From the NCBI RefSeq assembly GCF_014873145.1, contig NZ_JADBEK010000001.1, positions 11,098,001 through 11,162,000 of the forward strand: 64,000 nucleotides of DNA, written 5' to 3'. Of the stretch, positions 43,346 through 51,765 are shown in pieces. How positions within the stretch are numbered: the stretch's first letter is position 1; each line of letters starts with the position of its first letter. The stretch comes from Nonomuraea angiospora. GTDB taxonomy: Bacteria > Actinomycetota > Actinomycetes > Streptosporangiales > Streptosporangiaceae. The notes beneath the pieces are model-generated. The model did not search any database and had not been told where the DNA came from. It saw nothing but the letters and a program-made list of their open reading frames with translations. The translations under genes and the position numbers were made by a program.

Positions 43346-44421
43346 CGCTCCCGACCCTCCCAGCCGAGCGTCACCAGCTCGCTGTAGCGCGCGATGCCGT
43401 GACGGCGGGCGAAACCGTACGGGCCGTGCCGCTCCAGGAGACCGCGTACGGCGCCCTCCATCGCCGGACCGGCCGGCGAGTCGAGATACCCGGCGACCCG
43501 TTCGCCCAGCCCGCGGTCCCGGTGCAAGGTGACGCAGACGTCGCAGTAGCCGGGGGCGGCGGCGTCCGATCCGAACCGCGCCTTCGCGTAGCGCGGCCCG
43601 AACATCCGGACGGCCCGCGCCAGCGGCCGCTCCAGGTGGCGCCGGCGCAGCACCGGCCAGGGATCCTGGTCGGCGTGCCCGAGCACCAGGTGCGGCGGGC
43701 GGGCGGCGGCGGCGAGGTCGTCGTTGCAGCAGGTGAGGACCGTCCCGTCGTAGGTGACCAGCGGCCAGGCCGCCATCTCGCACGGCGCGGGCGTCGCGTG
43801 CGGGGTTTCCGGGCCTGCGCGCGGGCCGTCCAGGGCTTTCGCGCGCCCGACCCGCCGGAGCGGCACCACGAGCATGGGCACCTCGTCGGCGAACTCCTCC
43901 CGCACCTCGCGCACCAGGTCCGCGACGTAGGGGTCCGCGCCGCCGTCCCCGGTGATCTGCACGCTCACCCGCGGCCCCCAGGAGCGGATCTCGTGCAGCA
44001 CCCGGAAGGCCGCGCGCCTGCCCACCTCCCGCTCGTGGAAGCGGTCGAGGCTGACCGCGAAGTGATCGACCGCCGAGATGGCCGCCCGCAGGGCGGCCGG
44101 CACCGCGTGCCCGTCCCGGGCGAAGTAGAGCCCGGACAGCAGGTACGACCTCGTCCCCGAGAGCCGCGCCGAGTCGGCGAGGTCGCGCACCAGCCGCGGA
44201 CGCAGGAGCGCCTCACCCCCGGACATGGCGATGAACTCCGGACGCTCCTGCCTGGTGAAGGACGCGACCAGCCGCCGGAAAGGCCGTTCCGCGTGCTCCG
44301 CGCCGTCCATGGCGGACTCCGTCGAGCAGTGCGCGCACGACAGCGGGCAGCGGCGGGTGAGGGCGAGGAAGACGCCCGCGGCGGGCACGGCGCGCAGCAC
44401 CGCCATCTCGGCCAGGTGCAT
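43342..44421 (-). CDS. Radical SAM enzyme (2) of the second RiPP operon
   Basis: This 359-residue protein has CxxxCxxC at Cys25-Cys29-Cys32 (RCPLSCAHCS), FIAMSGGEAL as the SAM motif, and C-terminal cysteines in VTYDGTVLTCCNDD and PGYCDVC, again a SPASM-like pattern. It resembles its neighbour in layout (matching YDG...CCN segments), so the two probably arose by duplication and may act in sequence on the same peptide. Its ATG at 44421 overlaps the GAF gene stop by one base (TGATG). Confidence 0.9.
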   Translation of the reverse strand: MHLAEMAVLRAVPAAGVFLALTRRCPLSCAHCSTESAMDGAEHAERPFRRLVASFTRQERPEFIAMSGGEALLRPRLVRDLADSARLSGTRSYLLSGLYFARDGHAVPAALRAAISAVDHFAVSLDRFHEREVGRRAAFRVLHEIRSWGPRVSVQITGDGGADPYVADLVREVREEFADEVPMLVVPLRRVGRAKALDGPRAGPETPHATPAPCEMAAWPLVTYDGTVLTCCNDDLAAAARPPHLVLGHADQDPWPVLRRRHLERPLARAVRMFGPRYAKARFGSDAAAPGYCDVCVTLHRDRGLGERVAGYLDSPAGPAMEGAVRGLLERHGPYGFARRHGIARYSELVTLGWEGRER

Positions 44422-45074
44422 CAGGTCACCCCGTGGCCCGTGGTGGCGGTGACGAACTTGCTCAGCGCGTTGAGCAGCTCGTCCACCGCGGCGTCGGTGG
44501 CCTCCGTACGGCTGAGCGCGATCTCCAGCCGGCTCCAGGGCGTCAGGCCCTCCCTGGCGCTCCGGGTCAGCGAGCGGGCGGCGGCCATGAGCGTGAGCGT
44601 GATCGCCGTCTGGGCGGCCAGCTCGGTGAACAGGTCGATGGCCGCCATCTCCCCGAACCGCTGCAGCGCCGGGTCGAGCACCTCCATCACGCCGATCGTG
44701 CGGTCCTCGAGCTCCAGCGGGGCCGCCATCAGGATTTTCGGCACGTACCCGGTGCTCTGCGCGAACTCCCGGTCGAAGCGCGGATCCTCCTGGACCTCGC
44801 TGAGCAGCACGGTCTCGCCGGTCTGGAACACCCACCCGGCGACGCCGCGCCCGGTCGGGATGGCCACTCCGAGCAGCCGGTCCTCGCCCTCGCCTGACGA
44901 CGCCTCGAACACCAGGCGGTCGCGCTCCTCGTCGTACAGGAACACCGACGCGGCCGACGCCGAGAACGTCAGCCGGGCCAGCCGCACGGCCGACCTCAGC
45001 AACTCGTCGTGCTCGGTGGGGCGCAGCAGCCGCCCCAGCGAGGAGGTCAGGGAATCAGGGATGCCCACGCCCAT
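44421..45074 (-). CDS. GAF-domain protein within the second RiPP operon
   Basis: This 217-residue protein starts at the ATG at 45074 behind AGGAGG. Residues 30-175 are a GAF domain: SAASVFLYDEERDRLVFEASSGEGEDRL, GRGVAGWVFQTGE, APLELEDRTIGVMEVLDP. No output domain (kinase, cyclase, HTH) is attached. GAF domains bind small molecules, haem or iron-sulfur clusters, or mediate dimerisation. It may sense a signal for the operon or assist the redox enzymes. It begins 10 nt after the subtilase stop. Confidence 0.85.
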   Translation of the reverse strand: MGVGIPDSLTSSLGRLLRPTEHDELLRSAVRLARLTFSASAASVFLYDEERDRLVFEASSGEGEDRLLGVAIPTGRGVAGWVFQTGETVLLSEVQEDPRFDREFAQSTGYVPKILMAAPLELEDRTIGVMEVLDPALQRFGEMAAIDLFTELAAQTAITLTLMAAARSLTRSAREGLTPWSRLEIALSRTEATDAAVDELLNALSKFVTATTGHGVT

Positions 45075-45084
45075 GGTGGCCTCC

Positions 45085-45912
45085 TCATGTCCGGTTGTTC
45101 GCGACGGCCGCCAGCACGTGCTTGAGCTGGCCGGTGGCAAGTCCGGGGTGGCGCTGCAGTACGCGCGCGCACAGCCCGGTGATGTGCGGTGTGGCGAAGC
45201 TGTTGCCGGTCAGGCGGGAGGTTCCGCCGCCTGGCAGCGGCACCTCCACCCCGATCCCGCGCGCGAAGAACTCGGCAGGGGGCTCCGGGTTGCACTCGAT
45301 GTGCTCGGCGAGCGGCAAGGTGTGCGAACCCACCGAGATCACGCTGGGGAAGTGCCAGGGATAGCTGCGCACCGGCCGGTTGTGGGCGGAGGCCACGATG
45401 GTGACCCCGGCGAAGAACGCCCTGTCGACGAGGTCGTGCAGGGCCTCCTTGTGCTCGGCGCGACGGGTCGACAGGCTCAGGTTGACCAGGGAGAAGCGCT
45501 GCTCGATGGCCCACTCCAGCGCCGCCAGCAGCACCTCGCCGCGGCCCTGCAACCCGCTGCCGAGCACGCGGACGCTGGTCAGCTCGCAGTCCGGGGCCAT
45601 GGTCCGGATGACGCCGGCGCAGGCCGTGCCGTGGCCCGCCTGGTCGCCGACCTCGTCGGGCACGACGTCCAGGCCGTCAGCCGTCACCGCGAGCGGGGTG
45701 ATCGGCCTGGTGAAGGTCGGGTGGGACGCGTCGATCCCGCTGTCGATCAGGCAGATCCGCACGCCGGAGCCGGTCGCCGACCCCCAGGCCCACTCACGGG
45801 TGATCGCGCAGGGCAGCGCCAGCCGGGCCGAGTCCATGACCGCGCCCCGTGAGGCGTGCGCCAGCCGAAAGGTCCGCGGCGGCGCCTCCGCGACAGCCGG
45901 AAAATCAGCCAT
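45085..45912 (-). CDS. Cytosolic subtilisin-like protease, putative RiPP leader peptidase
   Basis: The protein has 275 residues and starts at the ATG at 45912 behind GAGGGTGG. The subtilase triad is complete: Asp57 in CLIDSGID, His94 in AGHGTACAG, Ser238 in GNSFATPH, with oxyanion Asn178. There is no signal peptide and no propeptide, and the protein is compact, so it should act in the cytosol. In RiPP clusters such enzymes cut off the leader. It is the first gene of the second RiPP operon and carries SARP-like heptads upstream. It might also process the neighbouring lanthipeptide, which has no protease of its own. Confidence 0.9.
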   Translation of the reverse strand: MADFPAVAEAPPRTFRLAHASRGAVMDSARLALPCAITREWAWGSATGSGVRICLIDSGIDASHPTFTRPITPLAVTADGLDVVPDEVGDQAGHGTACAGVIRTMAPDCELTSVRVLGSGLQGRGEVLLAALEWAIEQRFSLVNLSLSTRRAEHKEALHDLVDRAFFAGVTIVASAHNRPVRSYPWHFPSVISVGSHTLPLAEHIECNPEPPAEFFARGIGVEVPLPGGGTSRLTGNSFATPHITGLCARVLQRHPGLATGQLKHVLAAVANNRT

Positions 45913-45965
45913 TGCCCACCCTCAGCGTCATTGTTCTGGCTCCGAGTAAATAGTGGGAGAGGGCG

Positions 45966-45983
45966 TTCATAGTTACTTCAGAG
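45966..45983 (-). promoter_or_regulatory. SARP-type heptad direct repeats upstream of the second RiPP operon
   Basis: On the minus strand CTCTGAA, spacer GTAA, CTATGAA: two heptads with an 11-bp period, the same words and orientation as at 38387-38415. A -10-like CACTAT follows 10 nt downstream toward the subtilase gene. The site is 97 nt before the divergent SARP gene at 46080, the obvious candidate regulator. Confidence 0.75.
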
Positions 45984-46079
45984 TCCGATCAAAGCGCCGT
46001 CGGAGACTGATTTCGAGGGCTTGAGAAACCCCAACGCCTGACAGACCATGAGAGCGAAATCCAAACCGGAGTGTGACTC

Positions 46080-49000
46080 ATGTTGGAGTTCCGCTTGCTC
46101 GGCGCCGTCGAAGCCTACTCGGACGGGCAGCGCGTCGGACTCGGCCCACGCAAACAGCGCCTGACATTCGCGGTTCTGGCTCTGGAGGCGAACCATCCCG
46201 TCACGGTGGAGCGGCTGGTCGAGCTGAACTGGCCGGGGTCCCGCCCGCGTACGGCACAGCACGCGATCCGGGTGTCGGTCTCCCAGCTCCGCTCGATCCT
46301 GGCCCGCGCCGACCCCGCCCAGTCCGAGGCCACGCTGACGGCACAGGGCGCGGGGTACGTCCTGCGCACCGACCCGGACCGGATCGACGCCCATCGCTTC
46401 CGCGGCCTGGTGCAGCGGGCCCGGGCGGAACCCGACGACGAGCGCCGGGTGGCACTGCTCGACCAGGGCCTCGGCCTGTGGCGCGGCCCCGTGCTGGCCG
46501 GGACGGCGCCGCCAGAGACCCAGGAGCGCCTGGGCAGCGGCCTGGAGGAGTCGCGGCTGGTGGCGCTGGAGGACAGGATCGACGCCGGGTTACGGCTGGG
46601 CCGCCACCGCCAGCTGCTGGACGAGCTGACCGAGCTGACCCGATGCCATCCGTTCCGCGAGCGGCTGACCTGCCAGCTGATGATCGCCCTGTACCGCAGC
46701 GGGCAGACGCACACGGCCCTGGAGGAGGCCAGGAGAGCCCGCCGCCGCCTGGCCGACGAGCTGGGCATCGACCCCAGCCTCGAACTCCAGCGGCTGGAGG
46801 TGGCCATCCTGCGCAACGACCCGGTGCTGCTGCCGCAGCCCGATCGCGTCCTGGCGGCCGGCCCCGCGCCGCCCGCGGTGCCGGCGCAGCTGCCGCGCTC
46901 CGTCTCCGACTTCACCGGCCGGGCCGGGCAGCTCAGGTGGCTGGACGAGCACATTCAGGACCACACGAGCACGCCGGTCACGATCGCCATCACCGGCGCC
47001 GCCGGGGTCGGCAAGACCGCCCTGGCCCTGTACTGGGCGCACCGGATCCGCGATCGTTTCCCCGACGGCCAGCTCTACGTCGACCTGCGCGGCTTCGCCC
47101 CCGGGCCGCCGATGCGGCCGGAGCAGGCGCTGGCCCGCCTGCTGCGCTCCCTCGGGGTCGCCCCCGAGCACGTGCCCGCGGACGCGGACGAGGCGGCCGC
47201 CCTGTACCGGACCCTGCTGGCCAGCAAACGCGTCCTCGTCCTGCTCGACAACGCGGCGACGCCGGAGCAGGTCCGCCCGCTGCTCCCCGGCGCCACCGAC
47301 TGCCTGGCCCTGGTGACCAGCCGGGACCGGCTGAGCGGCCTGGTCGCCCTCGACGGCGCCAGGCCGCTCCCGCTGGCCGTGCTGGACCCGGTCGAGGCGC
47401 GGACCCTGCTGGCCCGGATCCTCGGCGCCGACCGCGTTCGGCAGGAGGCGGACGCCGCCGCCAGGCTGGCGCTGCTGTGCGACTACCTGCCGCTCGCGCT
47501 GCGGATCGCCGCGATCAACCTGTCCCGCCAGCCGACGCGCGCCATCATCGACGGCGTCACCGAGCTGGCCGGAAGCGATCGCCTGAACGCCCTGCAGGTC
47601 GACGGGGACGGCCGGGCCGCCGTGCGGGCGGCGTTCGACCTGTCGTACGCCGCCCTCCACGAGCCGGACCAGCGCCTCTTCCGGCTGCTGGGCGTGAGCC
47701 CGTGCCCCGACCTCACCCCGCAGGCCGCCGCGGCGCTGGCCGCCGCCCCGGTCGACCAGGTGCGGCGGGCCCTGGACCGCCTGGAGCGCACGCACCTGAT
47801 CCTGCAGACCGCTCCCGGCCGGTACGGGTTCCACGACCTGATCAGGCTCTACGCCCGTGACAGCGCGAACGGGGCCGAGCGGACGAGCGCGCTCGCCCGC
47901 CTGTTCGACTTCTATCTCAGGGTCGCCGACGAGGCCAAACGCCTGCTCTACCCGCAGGCCCTGCAACTGGCGGGACCGCCGCGGCAGCTGTCCCCGCTGA
48001 CGTTCGAGGAGCCGGCGAGCGCGCTGGCGTGGCTCGACGCGGAGCGCTCCGGCCTCATCGCGGCCATCACGTACGCGGCCGCGCACGGCCCCAGGGAGGT
48101 GGCCTGGCGGCTGGCCGACACGCTGCGCGGCTACCTGTCGCTGCGGCGCGACCCCAACGAATGGCAGACCGTCGCCGAGGCCGCGCGCTCGGCCGCCGGC
48201 CTCGACGGGGACCTCACCGCCCAGGCCGCCACCGAGCTCAACATGGCGCAGGTCTACCAGAGCCGGGGCATGCACCCGCAGTCGCTGAGCCACTACGCCC
48301 AGGCGCTGAAGCTGGCCCAGCGCGCCGGGTGGCGCGAGTGCGAGTGCGCGGTGCTCAACAACCTCGGCAACGTCCACTGGAAGCTGGGCTCCCTGCAGGA
48401 GGCCGCCGACCACTACAGCCAGGCCATCACCATCGCCCGGCAGACGGGCCAGCGCACCATCCACGCCACCAGCCTGGCCAACCTCAGCATGGTCTACCGC
48501 AGCCAGGGGCAACTGGCGCGGGCGGCCGAGCTCCAGCACGAGGCCCTGGCGCGTTACCAGCAGGCCGCCTACCGCAACGGCGAGGCGATCGCGCTGGAGA
48601 ACATGGGCGAGATCTACCACGATCTCGGGGAGCTCGACCGCGCGCTGGACTACCTCGACCGTGCCCTGCCCATCTTCCGCCAGTCGGGCAACCGCTACGG
48701 CGAGGTCCTCGTCCTGAACGCGCTGGCCGCCGTCCACCGTGACGCCGGCCGCTACGACGACGCCCTCGAACTCGCCGACCGCGCGGTGGAGCTGTCCGTC
48801 GCGATCGGCGACCGCCGGGCCGAGGCCGACACGCTCAACACCCGCGCCACCGTACGCACCCATCTCGGACGCCCGGAGCAGGCCGCCGAGGAGCACGGCA
48901 GAGCGCTGGACATCGCCCGCGAGGTCGGCAACCCGCAGCCCCGGCTGGAGTCCCTCATCGGGCTGGCCGGCGCGCACTGCCACCTGGGGAACCTGGAGCA

Positions 49001-49151
49001 GGCGTCCGCCCACGGCCACGAGGCGCTCAACGACGCGCGCCGCTGGGGGTTCCGCCAGATCGAGGAGCAGGCGCTCAGCGCCCTGGCGGCCATCCGGCTC
49101 CGCGCCGACGACCGGGAAATCAGCGCGGCATTGTCCGTCGATTCAGAATGA
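46080..49151 (+). CDS. AfsR/SARP-family regulator with NB-ARC and TPR domains (third), probable RiPP activator
   Basis: The protein has 1023 residues and starts at the ATG at 46080, 6 nt after GGAGTG. Winged helix 1-95 and activation domain to about 245 form the SARP unit; NB-ARC P-loop GAAGVGKTA lies near 305, with LDNAAT and LVTSRDRLSG motifs. TPR repeats run from about 700 to the end in regular 40-residue units (ALNNLGNVHWKLGSLQEA and following). It is divergent from the second RiPP operon, with SARP-type heptads in the shared intergenic region. I infer it activates that operon and, through identical heptads, the lanthipeptide operon. Confidence 0.92.
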   Translation: MLEFRLLGAVEAYSDGQRVGLGPRKQRLTFAVLALEANHPVTVERLVELNWPGSRPRTAQHAIRVSVSQLRSILARADPAQSEATLTAQGAGYVLRTDPDRIDAHRFRGLVQRARAEPDDERRVALLDQGLGLWRGPVLAGTAPPETQERLGSGLEESRLVALEDRIDAGLRLGRHRQLLDELTELTRCHPFRERLTCQLMIALYRSGQTHTALEEARRARRRLADELGIDPSLELQRLEVAILRNDPVLLPQPDRVLAAGPAPPAVPAQLPRSVSDFTGRAGQLRWLDEHIQDHTSTPVTIAITGAAGVGKTALALYWAHRIRDRFPDGQLYVDLRGFAPGPPMRPEQALARLLRSLGVAPEHVPADADEAAALYRTLLASKRVLVLLDNAATPEQVRPLLPGATDCLALVTSRDRLSGLVALDGARPLPLAVLDPVEARTLLARILGADRVRQEADAAARLALLCDYLPLALRIAAINLSRQPTRAIIDGVTELAGSDRLNALQVDGDGRAAVRAAFDLSYAALHEPDQRLFRLLGVSPCPDLTPQAAAALAAAPVDQVRRALDRLERTHLILQTAPGRYGFHDLIRLYARDSANGAERTSALARLFDFYLRVADEAKRLLYPQALQLAGPPRQLSPLTFEEPASALAWLDAERSGLIAAITYAAAHGPREVAWRLADTLRGYLSLRRDPNEWQTVAEAARSAAGLDGDLTAQAATELNMAQVYQSRGMHPQSLSHYAQALKLAQRAGWRECECAVLNNLGNVHWKLGSLQEAADHYSQAITIARQTGQRTIHATSLANLSMVYRSQGQLARAAELQHEALARYQQAAYRNGEAIALENMGEIYHDLGELDRALDYLDRALPIFRQSGNRYGEVLVLNALAAVHRDAGRYDDALELADRAVELSVAIGDRRAEADTLNTRATVRTHLGRPEQAAEEHGRALDIAREVGNPQPRLESLIGLAGAHCHLGNLEQASAHGHEALNDARRWGFRQIEEQALSALAAIRLRADDREISAALSVDSE

Positions 49152-49743
49152 ATAATTCGCCATATTTCGGTAGGCTGGCTTATTGCCTGACGGGTCGCTG
49201 GCATTTACCTTGGAAATATGAGGAAAGCAGCGATTTCCACACACGGTGTGCACGACGACACCAGCAATTCTCACGACTGCGTCGACCTACCTCGACGCTG
49301 AATTCCAACCGCGGGTAAATGTATCGTTAAACTTTCCGCCCCATGTGTGCCGGAAAGAATTGTCCGCCGCCGGCGATATCTCGCCCGGCGGGGCGGCGGG
49401 CGACCCGCGCGGATCCGCCGCACCCCGGCGGGCCGCTGATCAGCGCCTCGACGGTCACGGCACGAACCACCCGTGGTCCGATCCCCCCGATCCGTCCGTC
49501 CTCCCCGCGACTCCACGACCCCACGACCGCGTCCGGCGCGAGCCGGGGCGAGGGCGGGACACGGCGGCCGGGCCGACGGCGGCAGCGCCCCCGGAAATCA
49601 CCGACGGAAACACGGCCGCGGCACGCCGCCGCCCATTCTGTATACCGGGCCCCGCAGGTCCGCCGTGGCGGCCTGAGCGGCGCCGGTCTTCCTATACCGG
49701 TCGCCGCCCATAAGCACGGCGCCGTGCCGGGCCTCGAAGCGGT
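49152..49743. other. 592-nt intergenic region, no gene seen
   Basis: Between the SARP stop and the convergent trypsin-like gene. The first part (49145-49400) is less GC-rich than the genes; the rest is GC-rich but its ORFs have no coding character. Only a short inverted repeat, CACAC-ACG-GTGTG near 49240, stands out. No RNA gene or terminator was recognised. Confidence 0.5.
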
Positions 49744-50775
49744 TTACGCGGGTACGATCGAGCCGCTCCACGTGATGACGGCGGCACGGTAGACCTCCGA
49801 CAGCTCGCCGTCGAAGTACGGAGACAGGCTCGTGTCGTAACGAAGATCGCCGTCGGTGTCGGCGACGCTGACGGTGATGCCGTTGAGGACGCCGAGGCGG
49901 GTGCTCTTGTCATAGCGGAGCAGCCAGGAGGAGCCCAGGGCGCCTTCGCCGGTGAACGGGGAGCCGACGGCGGCGAACTCCTCGGCCTTCAGGCTGGGGA
50001 CCGCGGCGGCGGTCGTGCGGCCGCTGGACGATTCGAGGCTCTCGCCCGTGTAGGGCTGCTTGCCGTCGGGGTGGGAGCCGGCCGGGTAGCCGAAGACGTC
50101 GGCCGAGGAGCCCGGCGGCTGGTTCCAGGCCAGGCCCTGCCCGCCGACGCTGTCGACCAGCCTTCCGGCGTCGGTCAGCTCGCCCGGCGCGGGGGAGACG
50201 ACGCCGTTGTAGACGTTGACGAAGGCGTAGTCGCGGTCGTAGTCGCCGTAGACGGGGAAGTCGTAGTGGGTGAACGCCTGCTTCCCGACGTAGAGGCCCC
50301 ACGGGGCGGTGCCGTCGGAGTAGCCGGGAACGAAGACCCACTTGCCGAGGGTGGCGTCGGAGCGCTGGGTGTCGTACACGCAGTGAGCGGCCGTGGCGAC
50401 GATGTTGCGGTACTGCGACTGCACGGCGGTGCCCGTGCACCAGTGGGGCAGGCCGTCGGCGCCGAGGAAGAACACCTTGCCGAAGGTGGTGTTCCCCTTG
50501 CCGGGGATGGCCGGCGGGGTCGGCGCGACAATGCCGGGCTTGGTGTCGATGGGCACCTCGCCCCTGGGGCTCACATCGTCGACGGCCGTCTGGACGCTGT
50601 ACGGAGTGGCACTCCTCAGGTTGGCGCCCCCGTCGCCGAGCCAGAACGTCGCGGCCTCGACGGCGGCCGCTTGAGAGGCCAGAGGGTCGGTCCGCACGCT
50701 GGCGGCCCCGGCCGGCGAGGCCACGAGACCCGACCCCAGCAAGCCGACGAGTAAGACAACTGACATTCGCTTCAT
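49744..50775 (-). CDS. Secreted trypsin-fold (S1/V8-like) protein, probably lacking the catalytic Ser
   Basis: This 343-residue protein has a signal peptide (1-25). The chymotrypsin fold is indicated by CTGTAV (Cys113) and TAAHC (His131, Cys132), and Asp182 in RDYAFVNVY fits the catalytic Asp. Where relatives read GGSSGGPWL, this protein reads GALGSSWLL (279-287): aligned on the Trp, the serine position is Leu280. A Ser at 282 or 283 could substitute only if the loop is rearranged. It may be an inactive pseudoprotease that binds a ligand. The ATG at 50775 follows GGAAGG. Confidence 0.82.
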   Translation of the reverse strand: MKRMSVVLLVGLLGSGLVASPAGAASVRTDPLASQAAAVEAATFWLGDGGANLRSATPYSVQTAVDDVSPRGEVPIDTKPGIVAPTPPAIPGKGNTTFGKVFFLGADGLPHWCTGTAVQSQYRNIVATAAHCVYDTQRSDATLGKWVFVPGYSDGTAPWGLYVGKQAFTHYDFPVYGDYDRDYAFVNVYNGVVSPAPGELTDAGRLVDSVGGQGLAWNQPPGSSADVFGYPAGSHPDGKQPYTGESLESSSGRTTAAAVPSLKAEEFAAVGSPFTGEGALGSSWLLRYDKSTRLGVLNGITVSVADTDGDLRYDTSLSPYFDGELSEVYRAAVITWSGSIVPA

Positions 50776-50961
50776 CTCGCAAACCTTCCGATAGATCAAT
50801 GATTTTCGGGCGAACATTCGAACACAGGATCGCTACCGAGGGTAGACGTTAGCTGTCCGCCGCGTGATGATCAACCCTTTAAGCCCGCAGCAGGTCGTGA
50901 TCCGGTTGGGACGGCGCGGGAGTGGAAAGCACACGACTGTACGCCGCCGCCACGGAGACAG

Positions 50962-51765
50962 GTGACCCATGCACGCACCCGGACCCACGCCATGAGGCTC
51001 GCCGGCGCCCACGTCCTCGTCACCGGGGCCTCCTCGGGCATCGGGGCGGCCACCGCCCGGGCGCTGGCGGGCGCCGGCGCGCGCCTGACGCTGGCCGGGC
51101 GCGACCGCGAGCGGCTGGCGGCCGTCGCCTCGGCCACCGGCGGGCGCGTGCTGGTGTGCGACGTCGCCACCCGCGCCGAGGAGCTGGCCGAGCGGAGCGG
51201 CCACGTCGACGTCCTGGTGAACAACGCCGGCGTGGGGTGGGCGGGGCCGTTCGTGCGGATGCCGGCCGGCAGCGTCGAGGAACTGCTGGCCGTCAACCTC
51301 GCCGCGCCGATCGAGCTCACGCGGCTGCTGCTGCCGGGGATGACGGCGGCGGGCCGCGGGCACCTCGTGTTCGTGGCCTCCATCGCCGGGGCGGTGGGCG
51401 TGGCCCAGGAGGCGGTGTACTCGGCGACGAAGGCGGGGCTGATGGCCTTCGCGGAGGGCCTGCGCCATGAGCTGCACCACGTGCCGGGCGTCGGCGTGTC
51501 CGTCCTGCTGCCCGGGGTGGTGGACACCCCCTTCTTCGTACGGCGCGGCGCCCCGTACACGCGCGGCTGGCCGGCGCCGGTCGCGCCGGAGCGGGTGGCG
51601 CGGGCGATCGTGGCGGCGATCAGGGATGGCCGGCCGGAGTCGTTCGTGCCGGGCTGGCTGCGGGTGCCGGCCAGGCTGCGCGGCGCGGCGCCCGGCGCGT
51701 TCCGGGCGCTCGCGCGGCGCTTCGGGCGCATGGAGAGGTCAGCCGCTCCTGATGGCGCGCAGTGA
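50962..51765 (+). CDS. Short-chain dehydrogenase/reductase
   Basis: The protein has 267 residues. It has the TGASSGIG cofactor motif, NNAGVG, catalytic Ser in VFVASIAG and YxxxK in AVYSATKAGL, with an Arg after strand 2 (AGRDRER) favouring NADP(H). The LLPGVVDTPFF segment and membrane-type C-terminus resemble SDRs acting on lipids. The GTG at 50962 has GGAGA upstream; the ATG at 50992 is an alternative without a site. Its 3' end overlaps the convergent hpnH gene by 27 nt. A role in hopanoid side-chain chemistry is possible but is only an inference from position. Confidence 0.88.
   Translation: MTHARTRTHAMRLAGAHVLVTGASSGIGAATARALAGAGARLTLAGRDRERLAAVASATGGRVLVCDVATRAEELAERSGHVDVLVNNAGVGWAGPFVRMPAGSVEELLAVNLAAPIELTRLLLPGMTAAGRGHLVFVASIAGAVGVAQEAVYSATKAGLMAFAEGLRHELHHVPGVGVSVLLPGVVDTPFFVRRGAPYTRGWPAPVAPERVARAIVAAIRDGRPESFVPGWLRVPARLRGAAPGAFRALARRFGRMERSAAPDGAQ

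Noticed and set aside
42359..44835. Long upstream frames of both radical SAM genes (474 and 497 aa)
   Set aside because: The extra N-terminal parts lie over radical SAM gene 2 and the GAF gene; the CxxxCxxC domains begin properly at 43345 and 44421.
46080..49151. SARP at 46080 considered as a regulator of the trypsin-like gene
   Set aside because: That gene is convergent and distant with no heptads seen before it; the heptads are on the RiPP side.
49246..49792. ORFs of 149-155 aa between the SARP and trypsin-like genes
   Set aside because: No ribosome site, no motif, and composition like non-coding GC-rich DNA.
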